Shown here: positions 11,149 through 21,819 of the stretch, piece by piece | How positions within the stretch are numbered: position 1 is the stretch's first letter | Layout of the letters: each line of letters opens with the position of its first letter | Assembly: GCA_007922195.1 (NCBI GenBank) | Contig: ML681991.1 | Location: forward strand, 46,916,719 to 46,980,718 | Reading direction: 5' to 3' | From: Podocnemis expansa | Lineage: Eukaryota > Chordata > Testudines > Podocnemididae | DNA length: 64,000 nt | Made by a program: the position numbers and the translations under genes | The notes under the pieces: generated by a model | Database searches by the model: none | What the model saw: the letters and a program-made list of their open reading frames with translations, nothing else | What the model was told of the DNA's origin: nothing

Positions 11149-12105
11149 TTATTCATAAACTTCTGTGAGCAGTATGCATTTTTTTATTAATTTTCTTAGG
11201 GCAACCTTGATCTCTTTGTTTCTCAGACTGTAGATCAGGGGATTGATCATGGGGTTCAGGACTGTGTAAAAGAGAGACAACACTTTGTTCAGCTGTCTAA
11301 GTGTGTCACTGTCTGGTAACACATACACAATAATCAAGGTCCCATAGAAAAGTGTAACTACAATGAGGTGGGAGGAACAAGTGGAAAATGCCTTTTTCCT
11401 CCCACTGCTGGTAGGGATTTTCAGGATGGTGGAGATGATACAAATATAGGAGGACATGGTTAATAGAAATGTGGGCATTGTGTCTATGGAAGAGAGTACA
11501 AAAGTCACCAGTATGATCAAGCTGGTGTCACTGCAGGAAAGCTTAATCATTGGGATGAAATCACAAAAGAAATGGTCAATTTCATCAGGACCACAGAAAT
11601 ATAATTGGGACATAAAATATGTTGCTATGGTTGTTGCCAGAAATCCTGTGATCCAGGACACAGCTGCTAGCTGGAGGCAGATTCTGCCATTCATAAGAGC
11701 AGTGTAGTGTAGTGGCTTGCATATCGCTACATATCGGTCATAGGACATCATGGATAGGAGATAACATTCAGTTGCTGCAAGGACACCAAAGAAGTAAAAT
11801 TGAGTGATGCAGCCACTAACTGAAATAGTCTTATCTCCAGTCAGGAAACTAAGCAGCATTCTGGGCAAGATGGTGGAAGCATAGCAGGTGTCCAAGCAGG
11901 ACAAATTCCCAAGGAAGAAGTACATAGGGGTGTGAAGATGCTGATCAATGATAACAAGTACAGTGATGAGTATGTTGCCAACAATAGTCATAATATAGAC
12001 CATTAGAAACAATAGAGGAAGAAGAATTTGTAGTTCAGGAAGATTCCCAAATCCCAGGAGTTTGAATCCTGTGATGTGTGTTCGATTATTGCCTTCTCCT
12101 TCCAT
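11149..12105 (-). CDS. olfactory receptor, class II, 318 aa (OR11A-like, tentative)
   Basis: A G-protein-coupled odorant receptor expected in the ciliary membrane of olfactory neurons, coupling to Golf and cAMP. The single-exon frame of 318 residues is full length for the family. Landmarks: N-glycosylation sequon N7-R-T, GN at 43-44 in TM1, LHTPMYFFL at 57-65, C99 and C171 (the usual loop disulphide), MSYDRYVAIC at 120-129 ending TM3, C181 and C191 in loop 2, SY at 219-220 in TM5, KAFSTCSSHL at 238-247 before TM6, and NPLIY at 288-292 in TM7. The first Met is followed by the sequon at the usual distance and is conserved in the pseudogene paralogue. CGPxEIDHFFCDF and LSCSDT fit the OR11A/OR6-type group of class II receptors, but the subfamily is by recognition only. 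The ligand cannot be predicted. The gene sits inside duplication copy B. Confidence 0.95.
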   Translation of the reverse strand: MEGEGNNRTHITGFKLLGFGNLPELQILLPLLFLMVYIMTIVGNILITVLVIIDQHLHTPMYFFLGNLSCLDTCYASTILPRMLLSFLTGDKTISVSGCITQFYFFGVLAATECYLLSMMSYDRYVAICKPLHYTALMNGRICLQLAAVSWITGFLATTIATYFMSQLYFCGPDEIDHFFCDFIPMIKLSCSDTSLIILVTFVLSSIDTMPTFLLTMSSYICIISTILKIPTSSGRKKAFSTCSSHLIVVTLFYGTLIIVYVLPDSDTLRQLNKVLSLFYTVLNPMINPLIYSLRNKEIKVALRKLIKKCILLTEVYE

Positions 12106-12696
12106 TATGCAGACTTCTTCATCTCCAAATTTCTATGAGATGTACATATTGCTAAATTTTTTTAGAAAAAGGTAAGCATCAAAAGGTAATGAGCTACGTT
12201 TGAAGTCAGTAGATCTTCATCAACTTGATCAGTGATTCCTACCATTTGGGGGAGGGGGTGATTGCCACAGACATTATTTAAAGGAACCTGAAGGGCATGA
12301 AGATTCTTCCCAGTAGGCTTTTACAGCTAGGAGGAAGGAATTCATTGTGGAGGATGCCTACTTGCTGATCTCCCATCCCCATCAATGCAGGAGAGATGTT
12401 AAACACATCCTGCATCCCCAGTGCTCCACATGGTTCTCTAGGCAGTGGCTTCTTTCTACAACCACTGGGATGGAAGATCAGTGCTTCCCTCTCTCTAGTT
12501 CCAGCAGCAGCTTCAACACCTAAAATTGCTTGCCATGTTCTTTGTTAAAACCAGGCACAGGAGCCTTCTGATCTCCCATGCCTTGGCTGCAGCAAGGGGC
12601 CTGAACTGGTCTTCTAGCCCTGTGGAAATGAACTCTGCCTCTTCTGGAATCCTGAGGCAGCAGCCAGAAAGAGAGGAGCTACAGACCACTTTAAAA

Positions 12697-14790
12697 TCAT
12701 AGAATCATAGGGTTGGAAGAGACCTCATAGGTCATCTAGTCCAACTCCCTGCCAGAGGCAGGACCACTCCCACTAAACCATCCCAGTCATGGTTTTGTCC
12801 AGCCGGGCCATAAACACCTCCAAAGATGGAGATTTCACCACCTCCCTCGGCAGCTCATTCCAAGGCTTCACCACTCTCCTAGTAAAAAAGTTTTTTCTAA
12901 TATCCAGCCTCGACCTCCCTAACTGCAACTTGAGACCATTGCTCCTTGTTCTGTCCTCTGTTATTACTGAGAACAGTCAAGCTCCATCTTCCTTAGAGCA
13001 TCCCTTCAAGTAGTCGACGGTTGCTATCAAATCCCCCCTCAATCTTCTCTTCTGCAGACTAAATAAGCCTAATGCTTTCAGTCTTTCCTCATAGGGCTTG
13101 TGCTCCAGCCCTTTAATCATTTTGGTTGCCCTCCTCTGAACTCTCTCTAGCATGTCCCTGTCCTTTTTGTAGTGGGGAGCCCAAAACTGAACACAGTATT
13201 CTAGATGAGGCCTCACCAGTGCAGAATAGAGGGGAATGATCACATCCCTTGATCTGTTGGTAACACTTCTTTTGATGCAGCCCAGTATGCCATTGGCCTT
13301 TTTGGCAGCAAGAGCACACTGCTGACTCATATCTAGCTTCCCATCCCCCATGACCCCCAGGTCCTTTTCTACACTGCTGCTACTTAGCTGAATGTTCCCC
13401 AGCCTGTAGCAGTGCATGGGGTTCTTCCATCCCAAGTGCAGGATTTTACACTTGTCGTTATTGAACCTCATAAGATTTCTATTGGCCCCCTGTTCCAATT
13501 TATCTAGGTCTCCCTGAATCCTGTCCTTGCCCTCCAGCTAGGTGTCATCCACAAACTTACTGAGAGTGCAGTCTATTCCATCATCTAGATCATTGATGAA
13601 AATCTTGAACAGAACCGGCCCCAGGACTGACCCCTGGGGCACACCACTCGTCACTGGTTGCTAGCTAGACATGGAACCATTGATTCCTACATGCTGAAAC
13701 CATTGATCTAGCCAGTTTTCTATCCACCTTATAGTCCACCTATCCAACCCATACTTCCTTAATTTGCCAATGAGAATGCTGTGGGAAACTGTATCAAAAG
13801 CCTGCTAAAATCAAGGTGTATCACATCAATGGTTCTTCCTGCATCCAGAAAACCAGTCATCTGATCATAGAAGGAAATGAGATTGGTCAGGCATGAGTTA
13901 CCCTTAGAAATCCATGCTGACTGTTCCTGATCACTTTATTTTCCTCTAAGTGTTTTAGGATGGATTCTTTGAGAACCTGCTCCATAAATTTTCCAGGGAT
14001 TGAGATGAGGCTGACTGGTCTGTAATTCCACGGATCCTCCTTTTTCATTTTCTTGAAAATAGGCATTACATTTGCTTTTTTCCAATCCTCTGGCACCTCC
14101 CCTGTTCTCCATGAGTTTTGAAAGATAACGGCCAGCAGTGCTGCTAGCTCATTGGCCAATTCCCTTAGCACCCTTGGATGCAGTTCGTCCGGCCCCATGG
14201 AGTTGTGCACATCCAGCTTCTTTAAGCAGTCCCTAACCTGACCTTCTATCACCAAGGGCCTCTCTTCTTCTCTCCAATCTGCCACACCCATGGTAGTGGG
14301 CTGGGAGCTGACCCTGCCTCTGAAAACTGAAGCAAAAAAAGCATTGAGCACTTCAGCTTTTTCTTCATCCTCTGTCACAAGGATGCCTGCCCCATTCAGC
14401 AAGGGACCTACACCATCCCTGATCGTCTTCTTGTTATTAACATACTTGTAGAACCCCTTCTTATTATCCTTTACATCCCTCGTTAGCCACAACTCCATTT
14501 GTCCTTTGGCCTTTCTGATTTTATCCCTGCAGTCCCTAGCAATATCTTTATATGCCTCCTTGGTCATCTGACCAAGCTTCCACTTCCTGTAAGCTTCCTT
14601 TGTATGTTTAAGCTCAGAGCAGAGTTCTCTGCTAAGCCATTCTGGCTGCCTCACATGTTTGTTCTTTCTACTAATTGGAATGGCAACTTCCTGTGCCCTT
14701 AGCAGGGTTTCTTTAAACTATAGCCAACTCTCTTGGACTCCTTTCCCCTTCAGATTAGCTTCCCAAGGGATCCTGCCCATCATTTCCCTG
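12697..14790 (-). mobile_element. CR1 retrotransposon, 5'-truncated, inserted in the hAT MITE
   Basis: The 3' end is at the left, where AATCATAGAATCATAGGG is the reverse of the CR1 tail, and the element runs 5'-ward to about 14790. The MITE sequence resumes at AAAATCCCCCATGG, which in copy A (4372-4385) is uninterrupted, so the insertion is newer than the duplication. About 2.1 kb of ORF2 and 3' UTR remain. It is dead through frameshifts and stops. Confidence 0.92.
12977..14654 (-). pseudogene. CR1 ORF2 (reverse transcriptase) remnant
   Basis: Read from the right, 14654-13887 encodes the N-terminal reverse transcriptase region: the AYRKWK and FYKYVNNKK linker after a lost endonuclease, then GPDELHPRVL, WKKANVMPIFKK and WNYRPVSL. 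The frame then breaks. The region near 13540-13562 encodes F-V-D-D with a stop shortly after. 13498-12977 encodes the C-terminal part with [45 protein letters not shown] and [19 protein letters not shown]. The endonuclease domain is absent because of 5' truncation. The catalytic acids are present but separated by frame damage. Confidence 0.9.
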
Positions 14791-15985
14791 AAAATCCCCC
14801 ATGGGTCCTTTTTAAGTCACTGGCTGGGAATCACTGCACTTGATTTTACAAAATTTCAAACTATATATGGAGAGCATGGTTAATCCATTTTACAAAATTA
14901 ACACATTGCTTTAATCCCAGGTACTCCTCTTGCCAGACAAAATGACATACACATTATTCATCACTCTTCTATCCCCAACTTCATAGTTTTATATAAGCAT
15001 AGACTGAAAATCCTGACAAGACAGTTTACTATAGGCTTTAGCATTTACCTGAATTCATTCCTTTTTTAATTTGAAAATATATATTTGAAATATAGCTAAT
15101 TTTAAATTCTCTAATCATATACACTGAATCCCTGCATATTACAAGCCATAGTACTTCCATTAACTATCATATTAAGTTAAGAATATGTAACAAACCTGCA
15201 AATACTTGAATTATTTTGCATTAATTTTGGGCTAATACAATGTGTTAATTTGGAATGGACTACTTCCCCTGGTGATAAGATCAAAAGGATTTGTTAGAGG
15301 ATTCAGAACAGAAAGTACAATATAATTATGTAGACAAAAAGCATCCCAGCAAACTCGTACACGGAATTACTATATCATTAGCTGCAAAAGATTTATTGAG
15401 ACTGGGAAAAAGAGTGAAGAAAAGATAGTGGACAAGGAAAGGTTCACTAAGAGGCATTAAACTTCAGTAGCAATCTGGAAGGACCTGAATTGGAAAAAGA
15501 GGAAATAAGTTTAGGTAAGACCAGAACTGTCTTGGACACTTTGTTGTTTTAACACATTTTCTAAATGCTATGTTCCTTTGGGCAAATAAGTTGACCTTGT
15601 TTTGAAGAAGCTGATCTTGTTGCACTGTCAACTCATTCTGCCACAGACTCAGGAAGGAAAATATGTACCAGAGCCAAACTCCAGTTAGAAATGATGAGCT
15701 AACACAGCTGGTGCCAAAGACGTGGTATCCTAGGGACTATGAGAATGGCTGGATCTCACAATCCCACCCAAGAGAAGTGAAAATGGAGGACATTTCACTG
15801 GAAAGAGTTGTGCTTCAGAGCCTGGAAAAGGGATTCAAGAATAGACAGTCTACTCAGAACAGCAGCCAGTTTTGAAGACATTGAGGAAATCTACCACTTA
15901 GTTCCAATAGTTTGTCATAATCTACTCCTTATTGCCATTTTTTTTTAATTCAGCTTCTGATTCAAGCCCTTTGATTCTTTCTCTA

Positions 15986-16226
15986 CAATGTGGATCTGTT
16001 AACACGCGGGTGCTTGGAGACAAGCCACCACGACCATGTGTAAAATGGTCTGCGTGTAAACTGGACCATGGTGAAATGTGTTTCCATTTTTAGCCCAACT
16101 TCCAGTTTTAGATACCGTGCATTAACAGTTTCTGTATGTTAAACTGGTAGCTTTGGGGAACATGATGATAGCACTTGTTAGCCGGATTTGCAGGTAAACT
16201 GATCATGTGTAAACTGATCCACACTG
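15986..16226. mobile_element. TA-flanked MITE, 241 bp (Tc1/mariner-like)
   Basis: The ends CAATGTGGATCTGTTAACAC and GTGTAAACTGATCCACACTG are inverted with few mismatches. TA occurs on both sides (15984-15985 and 16227-16228). Copy A near 5597 has the same flanks with a single TA and no insert, so the borders are directly confirmed by an empty site. It is non-coding. Confidence 0.85.
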
Positions 16227-16884
16227 TACTTCTCACAGCAGTATTACCTTGCTTTTCTTGCTATGAAATTACTCAGACTGTAATCAAGTGAATTCTTAAT
16301 ATTCTTTCCAATATATGAAACAGCCTGAGACGCCTGATGCCTCATATAAGGCATTTTGAGCCATCCCTCATTTTTTGTGAGTTTTTATTCACTTCTCCAA
16401 ATTTTTCATCATCTTATTTTTAACCTGGACATAAATGAAAAGAAGATGCAATTCAGTATCACCAGTGACTGACAGGAAAAAAGCCCTTCTCTCTCCTCTT
16501 CTGGTCTGTCCCCCATTTATACATCACTGGATCGGGTTAGACTCTTGCGCTGTAGCATCTCACTGAGAGCTCATGTTTATTTGCTTGTACCCTGTGTCAC
16601 CGAAGCTGCTTCTGATGGTGGTTGAATGGCACATATGTGAGCTTTCCCAAGAAAGCTACACAAATTCACTGCATCCTATTAATATCTGAGGTTAGGTGGT
16701 AACACTGACCATCAGCTCAAATGGGAGGATTACTCAGCCCATGCACAAAGGAAATACGCCTCACAGGCACCCACAGATCTCTCTCACTCTTAGCCTAACA
16801 GTGACTATCCAGTAGACTCTATGGCATAGCCCACCCACAAATGTTGCCTGCAATTTCTTCCACATGGGCAAGTCTTTTGGTTGA

Positions 16885-17480
16885 GCATCATAGAACTAGA
16901 GGATTGTTAGAGTCTACCAGGCTCATCTGGTTATACCCTCTACCATGATGCAGGATTTGTTGTATATAAAACCATTGGTGAAAGATGGCTAGCTAGCTCC
17001 TTCTCTCAAATTCTTCAGTGAAGGTGTTTCCATAATCTCCACAGGCAGTTTGTTCCATTACTCTACTGATCATGCCATTAGGAATATTTTTCCTCAAATG
17101 TCGCCAAAATAAACTTTTACTAGCTTTTTGCATGTATGGACCCCTGAAAAATGAGCTCCAGTGGGTCCCTTTTAAAATTGTAGACATAGTTTTCAGACCC
17201 ACTGGTGTCCAGAAATGACAGGCTGAAAACAATTGTTTTCAGATCTACTGTGCTGTAGTTTGAACCCCTTGTTTCTTCTCCAACCCTTTGTGGTGACAGA
17301 GAACAAGTTTGCTTCATTTTTATGGCAACATTTCAAGTATTTGTAGACCAATATTACGTGCCACCATAATCTCCTCTTTTTCCAAGTAAGCACACCCACT
17401 TCTGCCTGTCTTTGTGTATCTTGTTTGCCTTCATCCCTTTTACTATCTTTGTTGCTTGCACACAGATTGTGTGCTGCAAT
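16885..17480 (-). mobile_element. old CR1/L3-like 3' fragment in copy B
   Basis: CATCATAGAACTAGAGGA followed by TCTACCAGGCTCATCTGGTT and, further right, GTGTTTCCATAATCTCCACA and GTTTGTTCCATTACTC follow the reverse complement of a CR1-type 3' region with heavy decay. It pairs with 6265-6395 in copy A. Confidence 0.6.
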
Positions 17481-18150
17481 AGTCACTCTCCACAGAGTCT
17501 CAGTTAGTCAGTGTTAGATACAGAGGTGAGACATTTCAGGGGTGGAATGGGGAATAAGACAGAACAAGCAAAACTGTTCACCTACACAACACTTGAGGTT
17601 GCTGCTCTTCCTGATATTATAGAGTTTCTCCCTAAAAATCCCCAGGATTTGACCAAGGAATGATCAGATTTACCTTTATTCCTCAGCATAAAGTGACAAC
17701 TTTTCTCTTGATGATGCTTGGCGTGGGGATTAGGACCTGGTTCCCATCATCCCTCGGCTCTCATCAGTCTCTCAGGCACTCTCTCTCTGTCTGCAAAGAC
17801 ACTTACACTTTGCTGAAAGTGCACTTGCTTTCTCACTTGATTCACAATCTTGTGCACATCAGATACAGAGCATCTTTCTGACATCTGCTCTGGATTTTCA
17901 GAGGTTATATGGGACAGCAGGCTTATCCTGGCCTTGCTGTTCTTGGGATCTCTCTTGAGGCCGTTGATGATAAACATTTTAAACTTGCCCTTGTGGGGAA
18001 TAATTCTTGTGTTGCTTGTTAAAACAGAATGAATACCCAGACCCTTTCAATTCACATTGAAACTATTGAGCTGGGTTTGAGTTTTGTGTTATGTCTGAAA
18101 TTTGATCAAGCTAATTGCAACTGTTTTGTATCCATTCAGCCACTGTGAAT
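17481..18150. other. flank shared with the third duplication relic
   Basis: No gene. Segments 17526-17710 and 17790-18050 align with 22320-22510 and 22590-22850 (for example ATCAGATTTACCTTTA then CCTCAGCAT in both). It is probably ancestral intergenic DNA of the duplicated unit. Confidence 0.55.
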
Positions 18151-18159
18151 TCATAAAAC

Positions 18160-18205
18160 AAGCAAGGAGTCCTGTGGCACCTAAAGACTAATGCATTCAT
18201 TTATC
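18160..18205. repeat. interspersed repeat end, GTGGCACCTAAAGACTAA type
   Basis: AAGCAAGGAGTCCTGTGGCA then CCTAAAGACTAA recurs, mostly in reverse orientation, near 21752-21780, 24399-24432 and 30336-30372. It is a terminal fragment of a dispersed element common in turtle-like genomes. The class is not assigned. Confidence 0.6.
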
Positions 18206-19094
18206 ACAGGAGGCTTTTTGGTTTTTTTGGGGGGTAGAAAAAGCCACTTTGTCAGAAAACTTTGAAGATGGGGGAATTTACACAATGGGAGGAAAATAAA
18301 TGCAGAGAAGTGTAAATCAGTGGATTAGGTCATACTGTAGTTCATTCAAACAACTGGGGCTTCTGGATGTAAGGTCAATGCAGGCTTGCAGTTTCAGCTA
18401 ATCAAACTGGAAAAAGGAGAGAAAGAAAGTCAACAATCTGAGGCCAAAGAAAACAAGTGTCTGAGACCCTGAATTTGGGCAGCTCTGATACAGAAGCTTA
18501 TTAGGACCTAGATTTCTAGGAAAATTTTGTTGCTAAGCAGTTTACAGGACACATTCCAAACAAAGAAGTGCCCAACCAATATTAGACATAATATTCCAGA
18601 TGTGGCTTCATCAGTCTTTAATAGAGGGGAATAATCTCTTCCCCTGATCTGCTGTCAATGCTCCTACTAGTTCAGTCTAATACACAGTTAGTCTTCTTGG
18701 GAATATGGGAACACTGATGACTCATATCCAGTTTCTTGTCCACTGTAAGCCCAGGTCCTTTTCATCAGAACTATGGTTTAACTTATCTGCAGCAGTACAC
18801 TAGATTCTTCCGTCCTAAGTGAAAGACTCTGCATTTGTCCTTGTTGAATCTCATGAAATATCTTTCAGCCCAATGCTTCAATTTCTCTGTGTTGCTCTGT
18901 GTCATATCCCTATGGTTCATGATACATACTGCTCCCTTCAGCTTAGTGTCGCCTGCAACCTTGTTGAGGGTGCAATAAACTCCGTCTTCCAAATGATTAA
19001 TGTGGACGTTGAACAAAACTGGCCCCAGGACTGACCTCCGGAGTACTCTGCTTATTACAGACTGCTACCTATACCCTGTGCCATTGATCATTAC

Positions 19095-20605
19095 TGTTAA
19101 GGGATGCACATCAGTGCGCCCCAGCATATAATCTGCTTAAATTTTCTGTTTGTTTATTCATTGTGATTGTATGATCTTATGCCAGCTAGGCCATGCAAGG
19201 TTTCTTTATGAATGTTCATGACCTATTCTACCTGATCACTATGGTATTGTATTCCCTGCAGCGTCATGTATATGTACAGATATGTGGCATGTTTAGCAAG
19301 GGTCAGGGGCAATGCTCCCTTTAAGGCGCCAAGGCAGCTAGCAACTTCTTTTGCTTACAGCACGCACCCCCCCACGCAGGGGCCTGATCTGCCCCCCCAC
19401 TCTCTGTCACCCCCCCCCCCAGGCAGCCCGACCCCATCTTCCTCCAATCCTCCACCCCCTTTCACGGTTGGCTGCCCCTGCCCTATCACCAATCCCTCCA
19501 CCCTGCCCCCTTACCTGGCAATTGGAGTGGCATGGACTGGCCACTGGCTGCTCCTCCAGCCAAAAGAAGATTTCACTAAACATGCACAGAGCCTCTGCGC
19601 ATGTCCAGTGAGTGCTTACGCCGAGCAGGAGTTTTAAAAACTCTGAGCTCAGAGCTGCTCTCAGCTGGCTGGAAGACTGTATCTTCTGGCTGGGCAGGGA
19701 TTGCAGCTGCCAGCCGTGTGCAGCCAACAGTGTTCCCCGTGCTGGGCAGCAGTCGGGGCCATGCAGCTTAGAGGGAATGTTGCTCAGGGGAGTGGGAGAC
19801 AGACTGAACTCTATTCCAGCGGCATGTAAAGAGCTAACGGTGAGCAAACAAGTACTTGGAGGAGGCAACAAAGGTATGCTAATTGGTTGCCCTAGCTCAG
19901 AGGGGACACAGAGACCTCTGCCCCGAAAGGATGGGGTCAATGGGGGTTTGGAACAAAGAGACACTTGGATGGGCTTGAGCCCTTTTGCCTGGGAAAATCC
20001 ATCTTGAAAGCACTTCAAGCAGATCTCTGATCTGCCTGGTCTCAGGCAGAGACTGGCTGTACAAACATCTGGCAGCTGAACATCTTAAGCATAAACTTGG
20101 ACTATCAGGTCAGTTAGGTAGAGATATTAGGTTAATATGCATATTTTACCTTTTATTTTCCTGTGGTCACTCCTGACTCACTTATATTATGATTCTGCTG
20201 TGATTGACCATTTTTGCACTTAAAATTGTAATCTGCTCAATAAACTTGTAGTTCTTTTATCTAAAACTCTATGATCTTCAGAGGGTGTGATTGAAGAAGG
20301 CTGGGCATGGTCATTTCTTTGTTAAATGGACAAATTTGAGACCAAGATAATCAGGAGTCCGAATCCCTGTAATACAGTGGCTCTCAGTGTGCTAACTGTG
20401 GCTGGTGGTGTTTGCTGGGGGACCATTCCCTACGTGATTGTACAGAGCATGCTCACTGGCTGGGATGAATCACAAGTGAGATACTCATGTGGACAGACTT
20501 GGAAGTGAGTGATTACCTGGCAAAGTGGGGTGACTCAGGGTTCAGGAATGGAGATTGGGGGTCACAGTGGCACACTGGACCAGATCTGGGGAGCAGCCTG
20601 TCACA
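19095..20605 (+). mobile_element. 1.5 kb unclassified insertion in CR1, possibly an LTR
   Basis: This block separates two halves of a CR1. It begins TGTTAAGGG and ends CAGCCTGTCACA, has AATAAA at about 20240, and its last part is repeated at 6396-6546. TG...CA ends with a polyadenylation signal suggest a solo LTR, but the flanking five bases (ATTAC and GCTAC) agree only in part and the 6.5 kb copy may extend past the proposed end. It includes a C-rich tract at 19366-19440. No coding sequence is convincing. Confidence 0.4.
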
Positions 20606-20895
20606 GCTACCCATTGAGTCTCATGATCTACTCACCCTCCTGTCCATTTGTCCAACTCATATTTGTTTAAGTTCACGGAATGAATACTATGAAAGACCAT
20701 ATCAAAAACTTTTCTAAAGCCAAGGTGTATCGCATCAACTGATTTCCCCAGAGCCATAGATCCAGTCACTTCATCACAGAAAGAATTCAGGTTAGTCAGG
20801 GATGACTTGTCCTCAGTGAAGCCATGCTGACTGGTTCTGATCACCTTCCTGTCTTAAAAATGCTTTAAAATGGATTCCTTGAGGACCTGCCCTAT

Positions 20896-21301
20896 GGCTA
20901 TGTCTACATCTACACATTTATTTCAGTCCTGCTAGTCTGAACTAATTAAGTCTTAGGTTAGCCTGAACTAACCTTTGGCTACTTCGAACTAACCCCAACA
21001 TTTTAGTTCGAACTAGCTGCACATTCTAGCTCAAACTAATATTTTAGTCTGAACTAGAACGCATGACTAGTTCAGACTAACTGGATGGTTCGAACATCTT
21101 TACTCCAGACTATTACTTTGAGTCTTGGCTTGCTTACTTTGAACTAAGCACAGAAGTCCAAACTAACCACCAGCTCTTACTAGTTTGGACTAAGCTTTGC
21201 CTAACCCTAAGTAAAAAATTTCTTAGTTTGGACTAGTCAGAGCCTATTAGTTTGGCCTAAGCTTCCTTGGTCCAGACTAATTTGGCAGTGTAGACATAGC
21301 C
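20896..21301. mobile_element. Harbinger-type MITE, AGTTCGAACT variant
   Basis: The terminal inverted repeats GGCTATGTCTACAT and TGTAGACATAGCC are flanked by TAT on both sides (20893-20895 and 21302-21304). The 406-bp interior is a run of half and full palindromes such as TTAGTTCGAACTAG and CTAGTCTGAACTAG. It is inserted in a CR1, whose sequence is continuous without it. It has no ORF, so movement would need a transposase from elsewhere. Confidence 0.88.
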
Positions 21302-21536
21302 TATGTCTTTTCCAGGGAGTTGGGGGGGAGGAGGCCTGACTGGTCCGTAATTTCCCAGTTCTCTTCTTTTCTTTTCCTTTTAAGATGGGCACTATCTTTG
21401 TCTTTTTGCAATCATTCAGGATCTCCCCTAATCACCAGAAGTTTTCCAAGACAATGCCAATGGCTCTGAAATGATCAGCCAACTCCCTCAGCACAATTAG
21501 GTGCATTGCAGGAGCTTTTTTCCTTGTATTAATCCT

Positions 21537-21752
21537 CATCGGCGGGAAACAACTGTTTCGAAACATGTCCAAACGGCCTTATTTTGAAATAACCATTTTG
21601 AAATAACAGCCATTTTGATAGCAGGCTTTCCCTTAATTTGAATTAACATTTTGTTAATTCAAATTAACTTATTTCGAAATAAGGAATTTATTTCGAAATA
21701 ACTCATTTCAAAATCCTTATTTCGAAATAATGATGTGTGTGTAGACATAGCC
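21537..21752. mobile_element. Harbinger-type fragment, ATTTCGAAAT variant
   Basis: The right end GTGTAGACATAGCC is intact. The interior has CTTATTTCGAAATAAGG, TTATTTCGAAATAACT and related arrays. The left terminal repeat is missing, so this is a truncated copy or one end of a rearranged element. It is followed by a GTCTTTAAGATGCAACAGGA repeat fragment. Confidence 0.75.
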
Positions 21753-21819
21753 TTAGTCTTTAAGATGCAACAGGACTCTTTCCAACACCCTGTTTCAAAT
21801 ATGGACATATACCAGCACT

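Larger units (their letters stand above)
12230..14836. mobile_element. hAT-type MITE, copy B, split by a CR1
   Basis: The left end CAGTGATTCCTACCATTTGG and the right end GGCTGGGAATCACTG are inverted. The flanking 8-mers AACTTGAT (12222-12229) and CACTTGAT (14837-14844) match at 7 of 8 positions. Without the CR1 the element would be about 510 bp, like copy A. It was present before the segmental duplication. Confidence 0.85.
10810..16985. repeat. segmental duplication, copy B
   Basis: Counterpart of 740-6390 in the same orientation, with an intact OR. It contains two insertions absent from copy A: a CR1 (12697-14790) inside the shared hAT MITE and a TA-flanked MITE (15986-16226). To the right it continues into sequence shared with the third relic (21820-22860). 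Confidence 0.8.
18540..21530 (-). mobile_element. CR1 retrotransposon in pieces, split by two insertions
   Basis: Minus-strand CR1 pieces occur in collinear order at about 18540-19094 (with F-N-K-D-K-C-R-V-F-H-L-G at 18783-19016), 20606-20892 (HGFTEDKSSLTNL region) and 21305-21520 (GACTGGTCCGTAATTTCCC and ATGGGCACTATCTTTG, antisense RT). The gaps are a 1.5 kb block and a 406-bp Harbinger-type MITE. The second junction is clean: CCCTATGTCTTTTCC is restored when the MITE and one TAT are removed. Confidence 0.85.

Noticed and set aside
11456..11707. Plus-strand ORF opposite the OR at 11149-12105 (and similar ones at 37442-37768 and 63184-63435)
   Set aside because: These are antisense shadows of conserved OR codons; they recur because the receptors are similar.
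19407..20018. 203-aa minus ORF and 131-aa plus ORF in the GC-rich part of the 19-20 kb block
   Set aside because: Pro/Ser-rich frames from C-rich low-complexity DNA, no domain, inside an insertion that splits a CR1.
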